Notes: generated from the sequence alone by a model not told the origin. A DNA stretch of 64,000 nucleotides from Saprospiraceae bacterium (GCA_019187225.1 JABAQQ010000023.1:186001-250000); one strand, 5' to 3'. Shown: positions 42,778-52,040, counted from the stretch's first letter. Made by a program: numbers and translations.

Positions 42778-43650
42778 TCAATAGCCGTAATTGGCTGTTT
42801 GATACGGGTTGAAGCCGCCGGTGTAACCTCCGCCGCCGGTACAGGCAATCGTCGCCGGAGTTGTCAGTTCGTTGATGTCGTAAGCGCAGGTGCACCACGT
42901 TCTGATCCGCGTCGCAGCAACCCGGAACGTATCTGTTTGCTGGGGTTCGTAGCGACAGTAAAGGAAGTTGCAGGTAACAACGAACTTGCAAGTGTGATTA
43001 TAGTGTGTCGGGGGGCCAAAAGCCTGGACAGCAACATTTTGACAGATATTATTTACTGATCGGCAGATCGCGATAGGATTGCCGCTGATGGTGCAGCCGA
43101 ATTTGCAGGTCGGTTGAACGCAAGTCTGTTTCAAGCATTCGCTGGGCAGTGTAGCCGGAGGTGTCTCAAAGACCTGACATGCAGGATCCAATGCACCGGT
43201 AGGTCCGTGGCATATCTCGAACGGCTCCGAGAATGGCCGGCAGCCTTGTTCAAGAAATGCTGAAGGAAGTTCTCTCGCTACGACCCTGGGAGGCCTGACC
43301 CGTGCCTGGCTTCCAAACGCCTTGATCAAATCGCCTTCCAGAAAAGATGACTTGACCCGGTTGACAAGTTTCGGATCACCGGCAGTAAATACAGTTGTCT
43401 TCCTGACCCATAAGCGGCTGCCGCCGAGTGAGTCTTCTTCAGTACTGACAGGATCGGAATAAAGCACATCTTGTTCCGGTAGTTCAATAAAATCGCTCAA
43501 TGTAGCATCGGAATACACGCGGACGTGCCCCGCAAGGTCGGAATCTCCGATGTATCCTTGCAGCAGCACCAGGTCTTCGGTAGATTTTGGATCGGGTCGC
43601 ACGCTTTTTATGAAGGCATCGCGCCTGATCCTTCTTGATTCAGTGGCCAT
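42778..43650 (-). CDS. giant Cys-rich RiPP (lanthipeptide-like) precursor A
   Basis: The 290-aa protein has no Cys in residues 1-136 and 15 Cys in residues 137-270. The leader (about 11-113: DAFIKSVRPDPKST, LLQGYIGDSDLAGHVRVYSD, SDFIELPEQDVLYSDPVST, SSFLEGDLIKAF) matches that of precursor B at about 86 of 103 positions by eye. The core diverges almost completely (PTCKFGCTISG, TCKFVVTCNFLYC, WCTCAYDINELTTP). The end GGGGYTGGFNPYQTANYGY resembles that of B. This leader/core/tail pattern next to a kinase, lyase and LanC marks it as a modification substrate. It is far longer than ordinary lanthipeptide precursors. No signal peptide is seen. Confidence 0.8.
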   Translation of the reverse strand: MATESRRIRRDAFIKSVRPDPKSTEDLVLLQGYIGDSDLAGHVRVYSDATLSDFIELPEQDVLYSDPVSTEEDSLGGSRLWVRKTTVFTAGDPKLVNRVKSSFLEGDLIKAFGSQARVRPPRVVARELPSAFLEQGCRPFSEPFEICHGPTGALDPACQVFETPPATLPSECLKQTCVQPTCKFGCTISGNPIAICRSVNNICQNVAVQAFGPPTHYNHTCKFVVTCNFLYCRYEPQQTDTFRVAATRIRTWCTCAYDINELTTPATIACTGGGGYTGGFNPYQTANYGY

Positions 43651-43700
43651 AATCAGGATTTGTGGTTTTTAATGTGTGAAAAAAAATTTGATGAATAAAA

Positions 43701-43716
43701 GAATAGTGCACTATTC
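43701..43716 (-). promoter_or_regulatory. palindromic operator upstream of precursor A
   Basis: GAATAGTGCACTATTC is a perfect 16-bp palindrome 50 bases before the precursor A start. The core AGTGCACT recurs at 44709-44716, at a similar distance before precursor B. On the minus strand it follows TATGTTGA, a poor -7 box, so it may lie at a transcription start. Confidence 0.6.
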
Positions 43717-43761
43717 GTCAACATATCAATCCCTTTGGACAAGGGAGTAGTCAATCATCCA

Positions 43762-44661
43762 TCAATACCCGGTCGTGGTGTAAGGATTGAAACCGCCGGC
43801 GTAGCCAGTCAGCGCAGCAGCCTGATTGACTGCCGCTTGCTGATAAAGAATCGTGATTTCAGTTTGGCAGGCAATGCTCGGGCAGGCGCCGAAAGTCGGA
43901 CACTCAGGATTCGTCGGACAGGCTAAAGTCGGGCAAACCACTGCAACAGAAGGGCATCCTAATTTGGTAGGACAGCCGGCAGGTTGCGATGCACATACCG
44001 GAACCGACGGAGGACAGGTTTCAGTCCGGATGCCGCACAACGCCGGGGCCGTACAGGCAACTCCGCATGTCCTGAAACACGACGGTTGGTTGGTACAGGT
44101 CGCCTGCATTACGCTTGGAATGTTGCAGGGTACCGGCAATGTTTTGGGACAGCACAAACTTGCCCGGGTTAACGGACAGATGGGCGCAACCAAACTTGGC
44201 TGGGTGCAAGGCGTGCCAATTTGCGATACACAACAGGATTTCGGTCTGAACGAAGTATTGCACACGGTGATGAAAGTCGGCAATACCGCCGGCAACACTA
44301 CTGCCGGAACATTCATCGTATCGCCGAAGGCTTTCATGATATCGCCTTCCAGGAAGGAGGATCTCACGCGATTGACCTGGTTCGGGTCGCCGGCAGTGAA
44401 TTCTGCCGTCTTTCTGACCCACAAACGGCTACCGCCGAGCGGGTCTTCTTCGGTACTGACAGGGTCGGAGTAGAGAATATCCTGTTCCGGCAGTTCGATA
44501 AAATCGCTCAGCGTGGGATCAGAATACAATCGAATGTGGCCCGCCAGGTCGGATTTGCCGATGTAGCCTTGCAGCATCACCAGCGCTTCTGTGGATTTGG
44601 GGTCGGGTCGTACGTTTTCAATAAAAGCATCGTACCGGACCGCCTTTTTGGGTGCAGGCAT
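43762..44661 (-). CDS. giant Cys-rich RiPP (lanthipeptide-like) precursor B
   Basis: The ATG at 44661 gives MPAPKKAVRYDAFIENV, 299 aa; an ATG at 44715 lies within the operator. No Cys occurs before residue 134; 22 Cys lie between 134 and 265. The last part of the core is a quasi-repeat of Cys-Pro-Thr/Ser (CPTKLG, CPSVAVV, CPTLA, CPTNPE, CPTFGA, CPSIAC) with Cys every 5-7 residues, well suited to serial (methyl)lanthionine rings. The leader is shared with precursor A, and the tail GYAGGFNPYTTTGY has the same GGFNPY motif. It is the first gene of the RiPP operon. Function is inferred from neighbours. Confidence 0.8.
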   Translation of the reverse strand: MPAPKKAVRYDAFIENVRPDPKSTEALVMLQGYIGKSDLAGHIRLYSDPTLSDFIELPEQDILYSDPVSTEEDPLGGSRLWVRKTAEFTAGDPNQVNRVRSSFLEGDIMKAFGDTMNVPAVVLPAVLPTFITVCNTSFRPKSCCVSQIGTPCTQPSLVAPICPLTRASLCCPKTLPVPCNIPSVMQATCTNQPSCFRTCGVACTAPALCGIRTETCPPSVPVCASQPAGCPTKLGCPSVAVVCPTLACPTNPECPTFGACPSIACQTEITILYQQAAVNQAAALTGYAGGFNPYTTTGY

Positions 44662-44703
44662 AAAATGGTTGTTTTGGAAATGAATTGATCTGGGTAAGCA
44701 ATC

Positions 44704-44720
44704 GAATAAGTGCACTATCC
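44704..44720 (-). promoter_or_regulatory. promoter/operator upstream of precursor B
   Basis: On the minus strand TATTTTCG (44727-44720) resembles the TAnnTTTG -7 box. It is followed at once by GATAGTGCACTTATTC, whose AGTGCACT core (44709-44716) matches the palindrome before precursor A. A regulator bound here would cover the start of transcription. Confidence 0.55.
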
Positions 44721-44751
44721 GAAAATACCAGAGGAGAGGAGCAAAAAAGAA

Positions 44752-44793
44752 ATGCCTTTAACGGCAGTCTTCAAACCTGACCGTTAAAGGCAT
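44752..44793 (-). terminator. terminator after pyrF
   Basis: Bases 44752-44764 and 44781-44793 are perfect 13-bp inverted repeats (ATGCCTTTAACGG). On the minus strand the stem is followed by TTTCTTTTTT. It separates pyrF from the RiPP operon; 44794-44942 holds nothing else recognisable. Confidence 0.75.
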
Positions 44794-44942
44794 GATCGCA
44801 GGAAATGCTGCGGGTAACAATTCAAAAAGTATGAAAAGGAGGGAGGGGAAAAAAGGGAGGAAATGGTTTTCATTTGAGATTGGTTTTTTAGACGAGTGCA
44901 AAGTAAGGTTTTTTAATCATACGATGCAAGCGCAACATGAAA

Positions 44943-45764
44943 TTATTTTATTTTTTTATGCAACAATTCCTCCATCGCCTCCTGCATCTTCTTCGCCTCT
45001 TCGCGCGCTTTTTCGGCAAAATCTTCGCCGCCAGAAGCATAAATGATGCTGCGCGAAGCATTGATCAGCAAGCCGCAATCCCGGGTAAGGCCGTTTTTAC
45101 AGATGGCTGCCAGATCGCCGCCCTGAGCCCCCACGCCAGGCACGAGCAAAAAACTGTCCGGCGCAATTTCGCGGACGCGGATAAAAGCGTCGGGATGCGT
45201 GGCGCCCACCACGAACATCAGGTTGGCGGGACTCCCCCACCCTTGCGCGACCCGCATCACTTTTTCCCATACCGCTTCCCGGCTGTCTTCCAGCCAGTCG
45301 CGCTGAAAATCATTGCTGCCTTTGTTGGACGTCAGCGCGAGCAGGATCACCCATTTGCCTTCGAAACCGAGAAAAGGCGTCACGCTGTCCTCACCCATGT
45401 AAGGCGCCACCGTGACGGCGTCGAAGTTCATTTTTTGGAAAAAGGCTTCGGCGTACATCCGGCTGGTGTTGCCGATGTCGCCGCGTTTGGCATCGGCGAT
45501 GATAAAGTGTTCATGGCCAATGTAATCCACCGTTTTTTGAAGGGTTTGCCAACCGGCAGGCCCCAAACGCTCGTAGAAAGCCAGGTTGGGCTTGTAAGCC
45601 ACACAGAGATCGCGCGTGGCGTCAATGATGCGGCGGTTGAATTCGAGGATCGGGTCCTCGTGACGGAGCAGGTGTTGTGGTATTTTGCCCAATTCAGTGT
45701 CGAGGCCGACGCAGAGGAACGTTTTTTTGCGAAAAATTCCGGAGATGAGTGTGGCGCGGTTCAT
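44943..45764 (-). CDS. pyrF: orotidine 5'-phosphate decarboxylase (type 2)
   Basis: The ATG at 45764 gives [24 protein letters not shown], 273 aa; an in-frame ATG at 45851 overlaps the terminator of the upstream gene. Motifs of type 2 OMP decarboxylase are present: [28 protein letters not shown], the catalytic [18 protein letters not shown] (about 91-108), [12 protein letters not shown] and [12 protein letters not shown]. It makes UMP in the cytosol, the last step of pyrimidine synthesis. It is monocistronic, with terminators on both sides. Confidence 0.95.
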   Translation of the reverse strand: MNRATLISGIFRKKTFLCVGLDTELGKIPQHLLRHEDPILEFNRRIIDATRDLCVAYKPNLAFYERLGPAGWQTLQKTVDYIGHEHFIIADAKRGDIGNTSRMYAEAFFQKMNFDAVTVAPYMGEDSVTPFLGFEGKWVILLALTSNKGSNDFQRDWLEDSREAVWEKVMRVAQGWGSPANLMFVVGATHPDAFIRVREIAPDSFLLVPGVGAQGGDLAAICKNGLTRDCGLLINASRSIIYASGGEDFAEKAREEAKKMQEAMEELLHKKIK

Positions 45765-45792
45765 GGTGCGAAGGTAGAAAAGGCCATAAAAA

Positions 45793-45824
45793 AACCGCCC
45801 TCCCCTGTTACGGGAAGAGCGGTT
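45793..45824 (-). terminator. terminator after the giant adhesin gene
   Basis: On the minus strand AACCGCTCTTCCC and GGGGAGGGCGGTT form a 13-bp stem (a few G-U pairs), followed by TTTTTTAT, 36 bases past the stop codon at 45861. Confidence 0.8.
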
Positions 45825-45860
45825 GAGTTTTTTTAAGGCAATAAAAAGCAACCGAAGGTA

Positions 45861-48800
45861 TTAACGGACGAGAAGTATAGACTTCACTTCCGTCTCATTG
45901 TCTGCTTCCACGCGCAGGAAATAAGTGCCGGCGCTCACGCCCCCGGCATTCCAGCGCAGGGTGGTCGGGCCATCCAACACACCGTTGTACACCGTAGCGA
46001 TTTCCTGACCGTATGCGTTCCAAACGACCACACGGGCATTGGAAGCGGCGGGTACGTTGATATCAATGTTCAAAACATCGCTGAACGGCTGCGGATACGC
46101 TTTTACTTCAAAAGGACCGGTTTTGGTGCCACCGCCGGGCAGGATTTTGTCCACCGGATTGCCATTGAAGTCGTCGCCACAACCGGCTACGAAGAAGCTC
46201 ACCGAACCCTGGTCGGCTTTCCCGGCAACGTCGTCGCGCAGGGCGCCGATAACGATATTTTTCTTGTAAATATCGAGTGCCGAACCAAACTGATCATTTT
46301 TATCGCCCTGGTTGTCGTACAGTTTTGCAGCGTATTCCCAGAAACCGTTTTGCTGGCGTTCCCAAATGTAAGCGGCGCCGGAGTTGGAGCCTTTGTGGTT
46401 GTCGAAACGGGCGCCTGCGATGGCAAAATTGCCATTCACGGCGACGGCAAAACCGAGTTGGTCATTGGCAGTACCGTCTTCGGCCAGCAGTTTCACGGCT
46501 TGTCCCCAGTTGTTGGTTCCGCCTGCGTTGCGTTCGAAAATGTACGCCGAGCCGGAATTAGAGCCTTTGTCGTCGTTCTGGTTGGCGCCTACGATGACAA
46601 TGTCAGCACTGATACCCACGCTGGTTCCAAAGTTGTCGAGGGCTGCACCATCGTTGGCAAGCAGTTTTTTCAACTGTCCCCAGGCGTTTGCACCGCCCTG
46701 GTCTTTGCCAAACAAGTAAGCAGCACCGGCGTTCATGCCCTTTTCATCTTCTAATGCCGCGCCCACAACTGCAAGGTCGCCGTCGAGCTTGAGGCTGGCG
46801 CCGAACATGTCGCCTGCGCCGGCGTCAACAGCGGTGATCTTGGCAATCTGGCCCCAATTGTCTGTGCCGCCCTCATTTTTGCCGAACAGGTAAGCAGCGC
46901 CTGCATTCAGCCCCTTTTCGTCGTTCATGCTGGCGCCCACGAGCACTTTGTCGCCATAAACACTCACTGCAGCGCCAAAATTGTCGTCTGCAAAACCGTC
47001 ATTTGCCTTGATCTTTTTGACCAGGTCCCACGTATTATTGGAAGTATTTTTGGCAAAAATGTAAGCAGCGCCGGCATTGGAAGCCTGGTCGTCATCCTGC
47101 GGAGCACCCACAACGATCAGGTTGGAGTACACGGATACACTTGCGCCGAACAAATCTTCCGCTTCTACGTCGCCCGGGTTGAGTACTGCCACCTGCTGCC
47201 AATCGTCGGGATTGTTATCATTGTTCTGCAATACATAAGCCAGGCCGGAATTGGAACCGTTGCCATCGGCGTTTTTGGCTCCTACGACCGCATAGCTGCC
47301 GTTCATGGCCACGCTTGCGCCATAGAGGTCGCCGGTTTGTCCGATGTCCGCCATTTGTTTGTCTGACTGACGCCAGGAGTCGTCCGTTTCATCCACAAAA
47401 CCGTCGCAGTCGTCGTCGAGACCGTTGCAGATCTCCGGCGCCAGTTCCACGACGATGCAGAATTTGCACATTGTCTGGTTGCCGGCGGCATCGGTAGCAG
47501 TCACCATGACCGTTGTATTGCCAACAGAGAACAAGCCGTTTTCAGAAGGCGGCCATTCGCTGTAATGGATCTCAACGCCGGGGCAGTTGTCGGTAGCGGT
47601 GGCTTCGTATTCCACGGCTGCCTGGCAGAACAGGTTCGGATCGTTGATCGTGTAGATATCTTCGGGGCAGATGAGCAACGGCGGTTGGTAGTCTTTCACC
47701 GTAATGGTTTGCTGACAGGTCGCGTCGTTGCCGGCAGCGTCCACAGCCGTCCAGGTGATGGTGGTGACGCCGACGGGATAAACCGGCCCCGTAACGTCAT
47801 CGTTCGTCAGGCTGGCGATGCCGCAGTTGTCGGTAGCGCTTGCCGTGCCGATGAAGGCGATGGTGGCCGAGCACTTGTTGATGTCGTTGTTTTTAACGAT
47901 GTTGTTCGGGCAGGTGATGCTCGGATTTTCATTGTCGAGCACGATCACGTTGAAGCTGCAGGTAGCCATGTTGCCCGAAGCGTCGGTGGCTTTGTAGATC
48001 ACCGTCGTCGTGCCCACATCGAAGAGCGAACCGCTCGCCATGCCGCTGACAAAGGTCACCACCACACCGGGACAGTTGTCGGAAGCCGTTATCTTGGGCC
48101 AGGTGACGACCGCGCCGCACACGCCCGGATCATTCACGACCGTGATGTTAGCCGGGCAGTTGTTGAATACCGGCGGCTGCACGTCGAGTACGGTAACCGT
48201 GAAGCTACAGGTAGACATATTGCCTGCGGCATCGGTTGCTTTGAAAACGTTGGTCGTGGTGCCCACAGGGAAGAAGGAGCCACTGGGCAGTCCCGCAATT
48301 TGTTCGATCGTCACGCCGGGGCAGTTGTCACTGAAGGTCGGCGTCGCATAGGTGACGATGGCGCCGCACTGGTCCGGGTCGTTGTTTTTCACAATATTCG
48401 CCGGGCAAGTGATGGTTGGCGGTTGCACATCGTTCACCGTGACGGTAAAGCTGCAGGTAGCAGTGTTGCCCGACGCGTCGGTCACCTGCCATACGTTGGT
48501 GGTCGTGCCGACCGGGAAAAACGCGCCGCTGGGCAAGCCGCTTATCAGCATGATGCTGGCGCCCGGGCAGTTATCGCTGAAAGTTGGCGCCGGATAAGTG
48601 ACGTTGGCGCCGCACTGGTTCGGAGTATTGCCTACGGTGATGTTGTTCGGGCAGGTGATCACCGGCGCTTCGTTGTCGTTCACCGTGATCGAGAAACTGC
48701 AGGTCGTGCTGTTGCCCGACGCGTCGGTGGATTGGTAAGAGATCACCGAAGTTCCTTTCGGGAATGCGGAGCCGTTGGGCAGGCCGCCGGTTTGTTCCAA

Positions 48801-51800
48801 AGTGGGCACGTCGCAGTTGTCGTGGGTAGTAGGGGTGGACCAGTTGACCACCGCAGAGCAAAGGCCCGGATCAGTGTCCATCACGATGTCGAACGGACAG
48901 GAAAGATAGGGCGGGTCATTGTCCACCACAGTGATCGTGAATGTGCAGGATGCAGAGTTACCCGAAGCGTCGGTAGCCTGGAATCCAACCACATTGACAC
49001 CCAATGGGAACGCCGAGCCGCTGGGCAAGCCGAGTATCTGTTCCGGATTGGCAGAGCCGGAGCAGTTGTCGGGAGCCACCGGGCACATGAACATGGCGAC
49101 TGCCGTGCAGGTATTCGGGTCGGTGTTCAAGGTCACGCTGGGCGGGCAGGTGATGACCGGCGGGGTGACGTCAACTGCATAAGCTTCCATCACACAGGTG
49201 GCCGTCAGACCGGGTCCATCCGTCACCGTGAGCGTAACGAGGGTCTGACCGAATCCAACCAGCGTACCGGCAACCGGACTTTGCGTCACGAGGAAACCGC
49301 CGCAGTTGTCGGAGGCGTTCGCGAGACCCGTGAAGTCAGGCAATGGTGTTTGGCAATCGTCATCGGCATCAAAATACTGCGGGTCGGGACATTCGATGGT
49401 AGGCGGCGTCATGTCGTCGGCAGTGGTCTGGAAAGAGCACGTGCTGGCATTGCCGGCGGCGTCGGTCACGGTCATTACAATCGTCAGGAAACCGGCGCTG
49501 ATGGAACCCGGAGCAGGATCCTGGGTGACCGAGAGGTCTGCATCGCAGTTGTCGTTTGCCACTACCAGGCTCGTGTAGTCGGCAGTTGCCACCTGGCAGT
49601 TATCATCCGTGGTAACCGCTACATTGGGCGGACAAACACTGATTTCCGGTGCATCGTCGTCCGAAACAATAACATTGAATTCGCAGTTGCTGATATTACC
49701 TGCGTCATCCTGAGCGCTGAAGCTGACCAAAGTGGAGCCCAGGTCAAAAACGGAACCGCTTGCCGGACCTCCGGTTTGTGTGATGGCCACATCATTGTCG
49801 CAGTTGTCGGTAGCGACAAGGTCAAAAGTAGCGACGCCACTGCAGGCTCCGCCGCTGGTGCCTACTTCCACGTCCGCACAATTGGAAAATTCCGGAGCCG
49901 TTTCATCCGATAAAGTAACGGTGATCGAACAAGTGGAAGAATTGCCGGCATCGTCGGTCACTGTAAAAACTACTGTTGTATTTCCGCTGATAATGCTTCC
50001 GGACACCGGAGATTGTTCCACTGTACCGCTACCGCAGTTATCGGTGAATGCCACAGAACCGGTATAATCGCCCAATTCAGCCACGCAGTTGGCATCAGCC
50101 AGCAACGTCTGGTCGCTGCCGCAATCGGATATAAGAGGCGCCTCGTCATCGGCATAAGTAAACGACCACTCCGGGCAGCCGGTGGCTTCGCCGAGAGCGT
50201 TTTTAGGTACAATTTTCCAATAATAACTGCCATAGGTGAGTGCCCCCGCATCATAAGAGGTGCCCGTCACATTGGCCACCAGCGGCGGGTTAGGCGACGT
50301 ACCGAAGTAGACATCGTAGCTCGTCGCAGCAGGCTCAGCCGGCCAGGAGAGGGTGGTAGCACCCGAGGGCGGGCAGTCAGAACTACCGTCGGCCGGAGCG
50401 GAAGGTGCGGCAAGGCAGGATACTGACTGCAGCAACTGAATGTCATCTACATACAGGTAGAACTGATTGGTAATGGAATAAGCGTGAAAACCGAGATAGT
50501 ACGTGCCTGAAGACGGAGCGGTGAAATCAACCGAAGCATTTTGCACCACGTTGCCTGTAATATTGGGGAAATCAAGCAGGGTAGTGGTCATCGCGCCTGC
50601 AGACGGGGATGTACCCAGGGCAACTTTCATTTTCTCGGTATAGCTGGTGCTGTTGTTGCCGTACTTAAAGGTCAGCCGGTAGGTCGAGCCTGCTGTCATA
50701 TCTATGCCGCGGGTATAGAACCAGTCGTCGGCAGGCAGGCTGACATTATAGGTATAGCGCAGTGTGATGCCCGTATATCCCGTTGGAGCAGTAACCGTAG
50801 TCCATGTTGATCCACCGTTCAAATCCTCTCTGCTCGTACAGGCAGGAAGGTTGGGAGTGGTAGCGCCGTTGAAGTTCTCCGTATAAGGCACACCTGTCGG
50901 CGTACAAGCAGTCGTAAACGAAATTTTGGGGCTGTTTGCACTGTACATACCTCCACAATCCTGCCGGATGTATACGTCGTAAGTTGTTGCGGAATTCAGA
51001 CCCGTCAGGGCAATAGGCGATGCGCCTCCGGTAACAATCGCACCGCCAGCACCGGGAGAGCCGCCGGCCCCAGGAGTGTTGAACGGTGCCACGCCATATT
51101 CTACGATGTAACTTCCCGGACAACCGTTGCAGGAAAAATTCACATCAGCAGAAGTGGTGGAAATGTTGGAAATAGAATTGAGAGAGGGTGCAAAGCAAGA
51201 CGGAGGCGTCCAGGAAAAGGTAGTACCTGACGTCGGCGGATTAGCCGTGTTGACAAATGTACAACTGCTGGTATTGGCCGTCCCTGCAATAGTATTGTTC
51301 CAGTCATGCGGCGCCACCGTAGCGCGGTTGTTAAAATCAGTTGATGCCGTACCACCCATTCCGACGTGCGCCGTACTCGAAGTAGTATTAAATACCATGG
51401 TACCCCACACGATTTCCACGGTCTGGTCAGTTGCGACTCCACCGGCTTCATTCAGCCGGATTTGAAAAGTCAGATTATGCCCCGTACCTGCCGTGCCGTA
51501 ACGCTTGTAGTTCGTCCACTGCACCACAAAGGTCCGGAAAGGAGCGCCGCCGATCGTTTCAATGCGCAATTCCGCACCGGTTTGAGCCTGTAAATCTGCA
51601 CCTAAAACAGCGACACGGCTGCGAAGGTAAGCTGGCGTATTCGCTGCCGTCGAACTCAGAGGCGTATAAGAGCTGGTAGTATTCATGTCCACCGACGGCG
51701 ACAAAGCGGACTGCCCCAGCGATATCCAGCCATTGTTGTTGATACCCACCCGGTCGAAGTCTATCCCGTTGTAGTTGAACGTAAAACCGATGGGAAATCC

Positions 51801-52040
51801 CGGCCCGGTGTTAACCGTTCCGCCCAGCGGAACCGCCGGATCTACGAAACGCTGGTCGTCGCTGCTGGCGTTGCCCAGCACGATACCGCCGGTAATGGGC
51901 GTATATGTCCCGCTCAATTGCGAAAACGTATAAGCGCTTACCTGGGCGTTTATGTGCTGAACAAATGCCGCACATGAAATGGCAATAAAAAGCAGCCATT
52001 TCTGCTTCCTGTAAAACTGTAGCTGTGTCAAAGTCCTCAT
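45861..52040 (-). CDS. giant T9SS-secreted adhesin with HYR, FN3-like and FG-GAP repeats
   Basis: The 2059-aa protein has a signal peptide (about 1-32). Next come a beta-rich N-terminal module (about 33-280), an FN3-like domain (about 285-370), a jelly-roll/MAM-like domain (about 375-545) and a second FN3-like domain (about 545-628). Eleven HYR repeats of about 82 aa follow (about 630-1530; PPVITCPPSVTL, TDASGNSATCSFTITV), then a metal-binding EICNGLDDDCDGFVDE motif (about 1534). Seven FG-GAP/integrin-like repeats (about 1545-1950; FGASVSVYSNLIVVGAPQDDD) and a T9SS type-A sorting domain (about 1975-2059; VKAYPQPFSDVLNIDIN) complete it. It is a surface adhesin or matrix protein. Confidence 0.93.
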   Translation of the reverse strand: MRTLTQLQFYRKQKWLLFIAISCAAFVQHINAQVSAYTFSQLSGTYTPITGGIVLGNASSDDQRFVDPAVPLGGTVNTGPGFPIGFTFNYNGIDFDRVGINNNGWISLGQSALSPSVDMNTTSSYTPLSSTAANTPAYLRSRVAVLGADLQAQTGAELRIETIGGAPFRTFVVQWTNYKRYGTAGTGHNLTFQIRLNEAGGVATDQTVEIVWGTMVFNTTSSTAHVGMGGTASTDFNNRATVAPHDWNNTIAGTANTSSCTFVNTANPPTSGTTFSWTPPSCFAPSLNSISNISTTSADVNFSCNGCPGSYIVEYGVAPFNTPGAGGSPGAGGAIVTGGASPIALTGLNSATTYDVYIRQDCGGMYSANSPKISFTTACTPTGVPYTENFNGATTPNLPACTSREDLNGGSTWTTVTAPTGYTGITLRYTYNVSLPADDWFYTRGIDMTAGSTYRLTFKYGNNSTSYTEKMKVALGTSPSAGAMTTTLLDFPNITGNVVQNASVDFTAPSSGTYYLGFHAYSITNQFYLYVDDIQLLQSVSCLAAPSAPADGSSDCPPSGATTLSWPAEPAATSYDVYFGTSPNPPLVANVTGTSYDAGALTYGSYYWKIVPKNALGEATGCPEWSFTYADDEAPLISDCGSDQTLLADANCVAELGDYTGSVAFTDNCGSGTVEQSPVSGSIISGNTTVVFTVTDDAGNSSTCSITVTLSDETAPEFSNCADVEVGTSGGACSGVATFDLVATDNCDNDVAITQTGGPASGSVFDLGSTLVSFSAQDDAGNISNCEFNVIVSDDDAPEISVCPPNVAVTTDDNCQVATADYTSLVVANDNCDADLSVTQDPAPGSISAGFLTIVMTVTDAAGNASTCSFQTTADDMTPPTIECPDPQYFDADDDCQTPLPDFTGLANASDNCGGFLVTQSPVAGTLVGFGQTLVTLTVTDGPGLTATCVMEAYAVDVTPPVITCPPSVTLNTDPNTCTAVAMFMCPVAPDNCSGSANPEQILGLPSGSAFPLGVNVVGFQATDASGNSASCTFTITVVDNDPPYLSCPFDIVMDTDPGLCSAVVNWSTPTTHDNCDVPTLEQTGGLPNGSAFPKGTSVISYQSTDASGNSTTCSFSITVNDNEAPVITCPNNITVGNTPNQCGANVTYPAPTFSDNCPGASIMLISGLPSGAFFPVGTTTNVWQVTDASGNTATCSFTVTVNDVQPPTITCPANIVKNNDPDQCGAIVTYATPTFSDNCPGVTIEQIAGLPSGSFFPVGTTTNVFKATDAAGNMSTCSFTVTVLDVQPPVFNNCPANITVVNDPGVCGAVVTWPKITASDNCPGVVVTFVSGMASGSLFDVGTTTVIYKATDASGNMATCSFNVIVLDNENPSITCPNNIVKNNDINKCSATIAFIGTASATDNCGIASLTNDDVTGPVYPVGVTTITWTAVDAAGNDATCQQTITVKDYQPPLLICPEDIYTINDPNLFCQAAVEYEATATDNCPGVEIHYSEWPPSENGLFSVGNTTVMVTATDAAGNQTMCKFCIVVELAPEICNGLDDDCDGFVDETDDSWRQSDKQMADIGQTGDLYGASVAMNGSYAVVGAKNADGNGSNSGLAYVLQNNDNNPDDWQQVAVLNPGDVEAEDLFGASVSVYSNLIVVGAPQDDDQASNAGAAYIFAKNTSNNTWDLVKKIKANDGFADDNFGAAVSVYGDKVLVGASMNDEKGLNAGAAYLFGKNEGGTDNWGQIAKITAVDAGAGDMFGASLKLDGDLAVVGAALEDEKGMNAGAAYLFGKDQGGANAWGQLKKLLANDGAALDNFGTSVGISADIVIVGANQNDDKGSNSGSAYIFERNAGGTNNWGQAVKLLAEDGTANDQLGFAVAVNGNFAIAGARFDNHKGSNSGAAYIWERQQNGFWEYAAKLYDNQGDKNDQFGSALDIYKKNIVIGALRDDVAGKADQGSVSFFVAGCGDDFNGNPVDKILPGGGTKTGPFEVKAYPQPFSDVLNIDINVPAASNARVVVWNAYGQEIATVYNGVLDGPTTLRWNAGGVSAGTYFLRVEADNETEVKSILLVR

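Noticed and set aside
42716-42991. ATG-initiated extension of the RiPP kinase
   Set aside because: It overlaps the precursor gene and the attenuator hairpin; the Arg-rich translation is the precursor read in another frame.
42778-44661. Precursors as ordinary secreted disulfide-rich proteins
   Set aside because: Neither has a signal peptide, the long N-terminal region is highly conserved while the Cys-rich part is not, and dehydratase/cyclase genes are coupled; kept as the main alternative but less likely.
47565-49913. 782-codon open frame on the plus strand
   Set aside because: It lies wholly antisense to the HYR repeats of the adhesin; the repeated, Cys/Asp-biased codons on the other strand explain the open frame.
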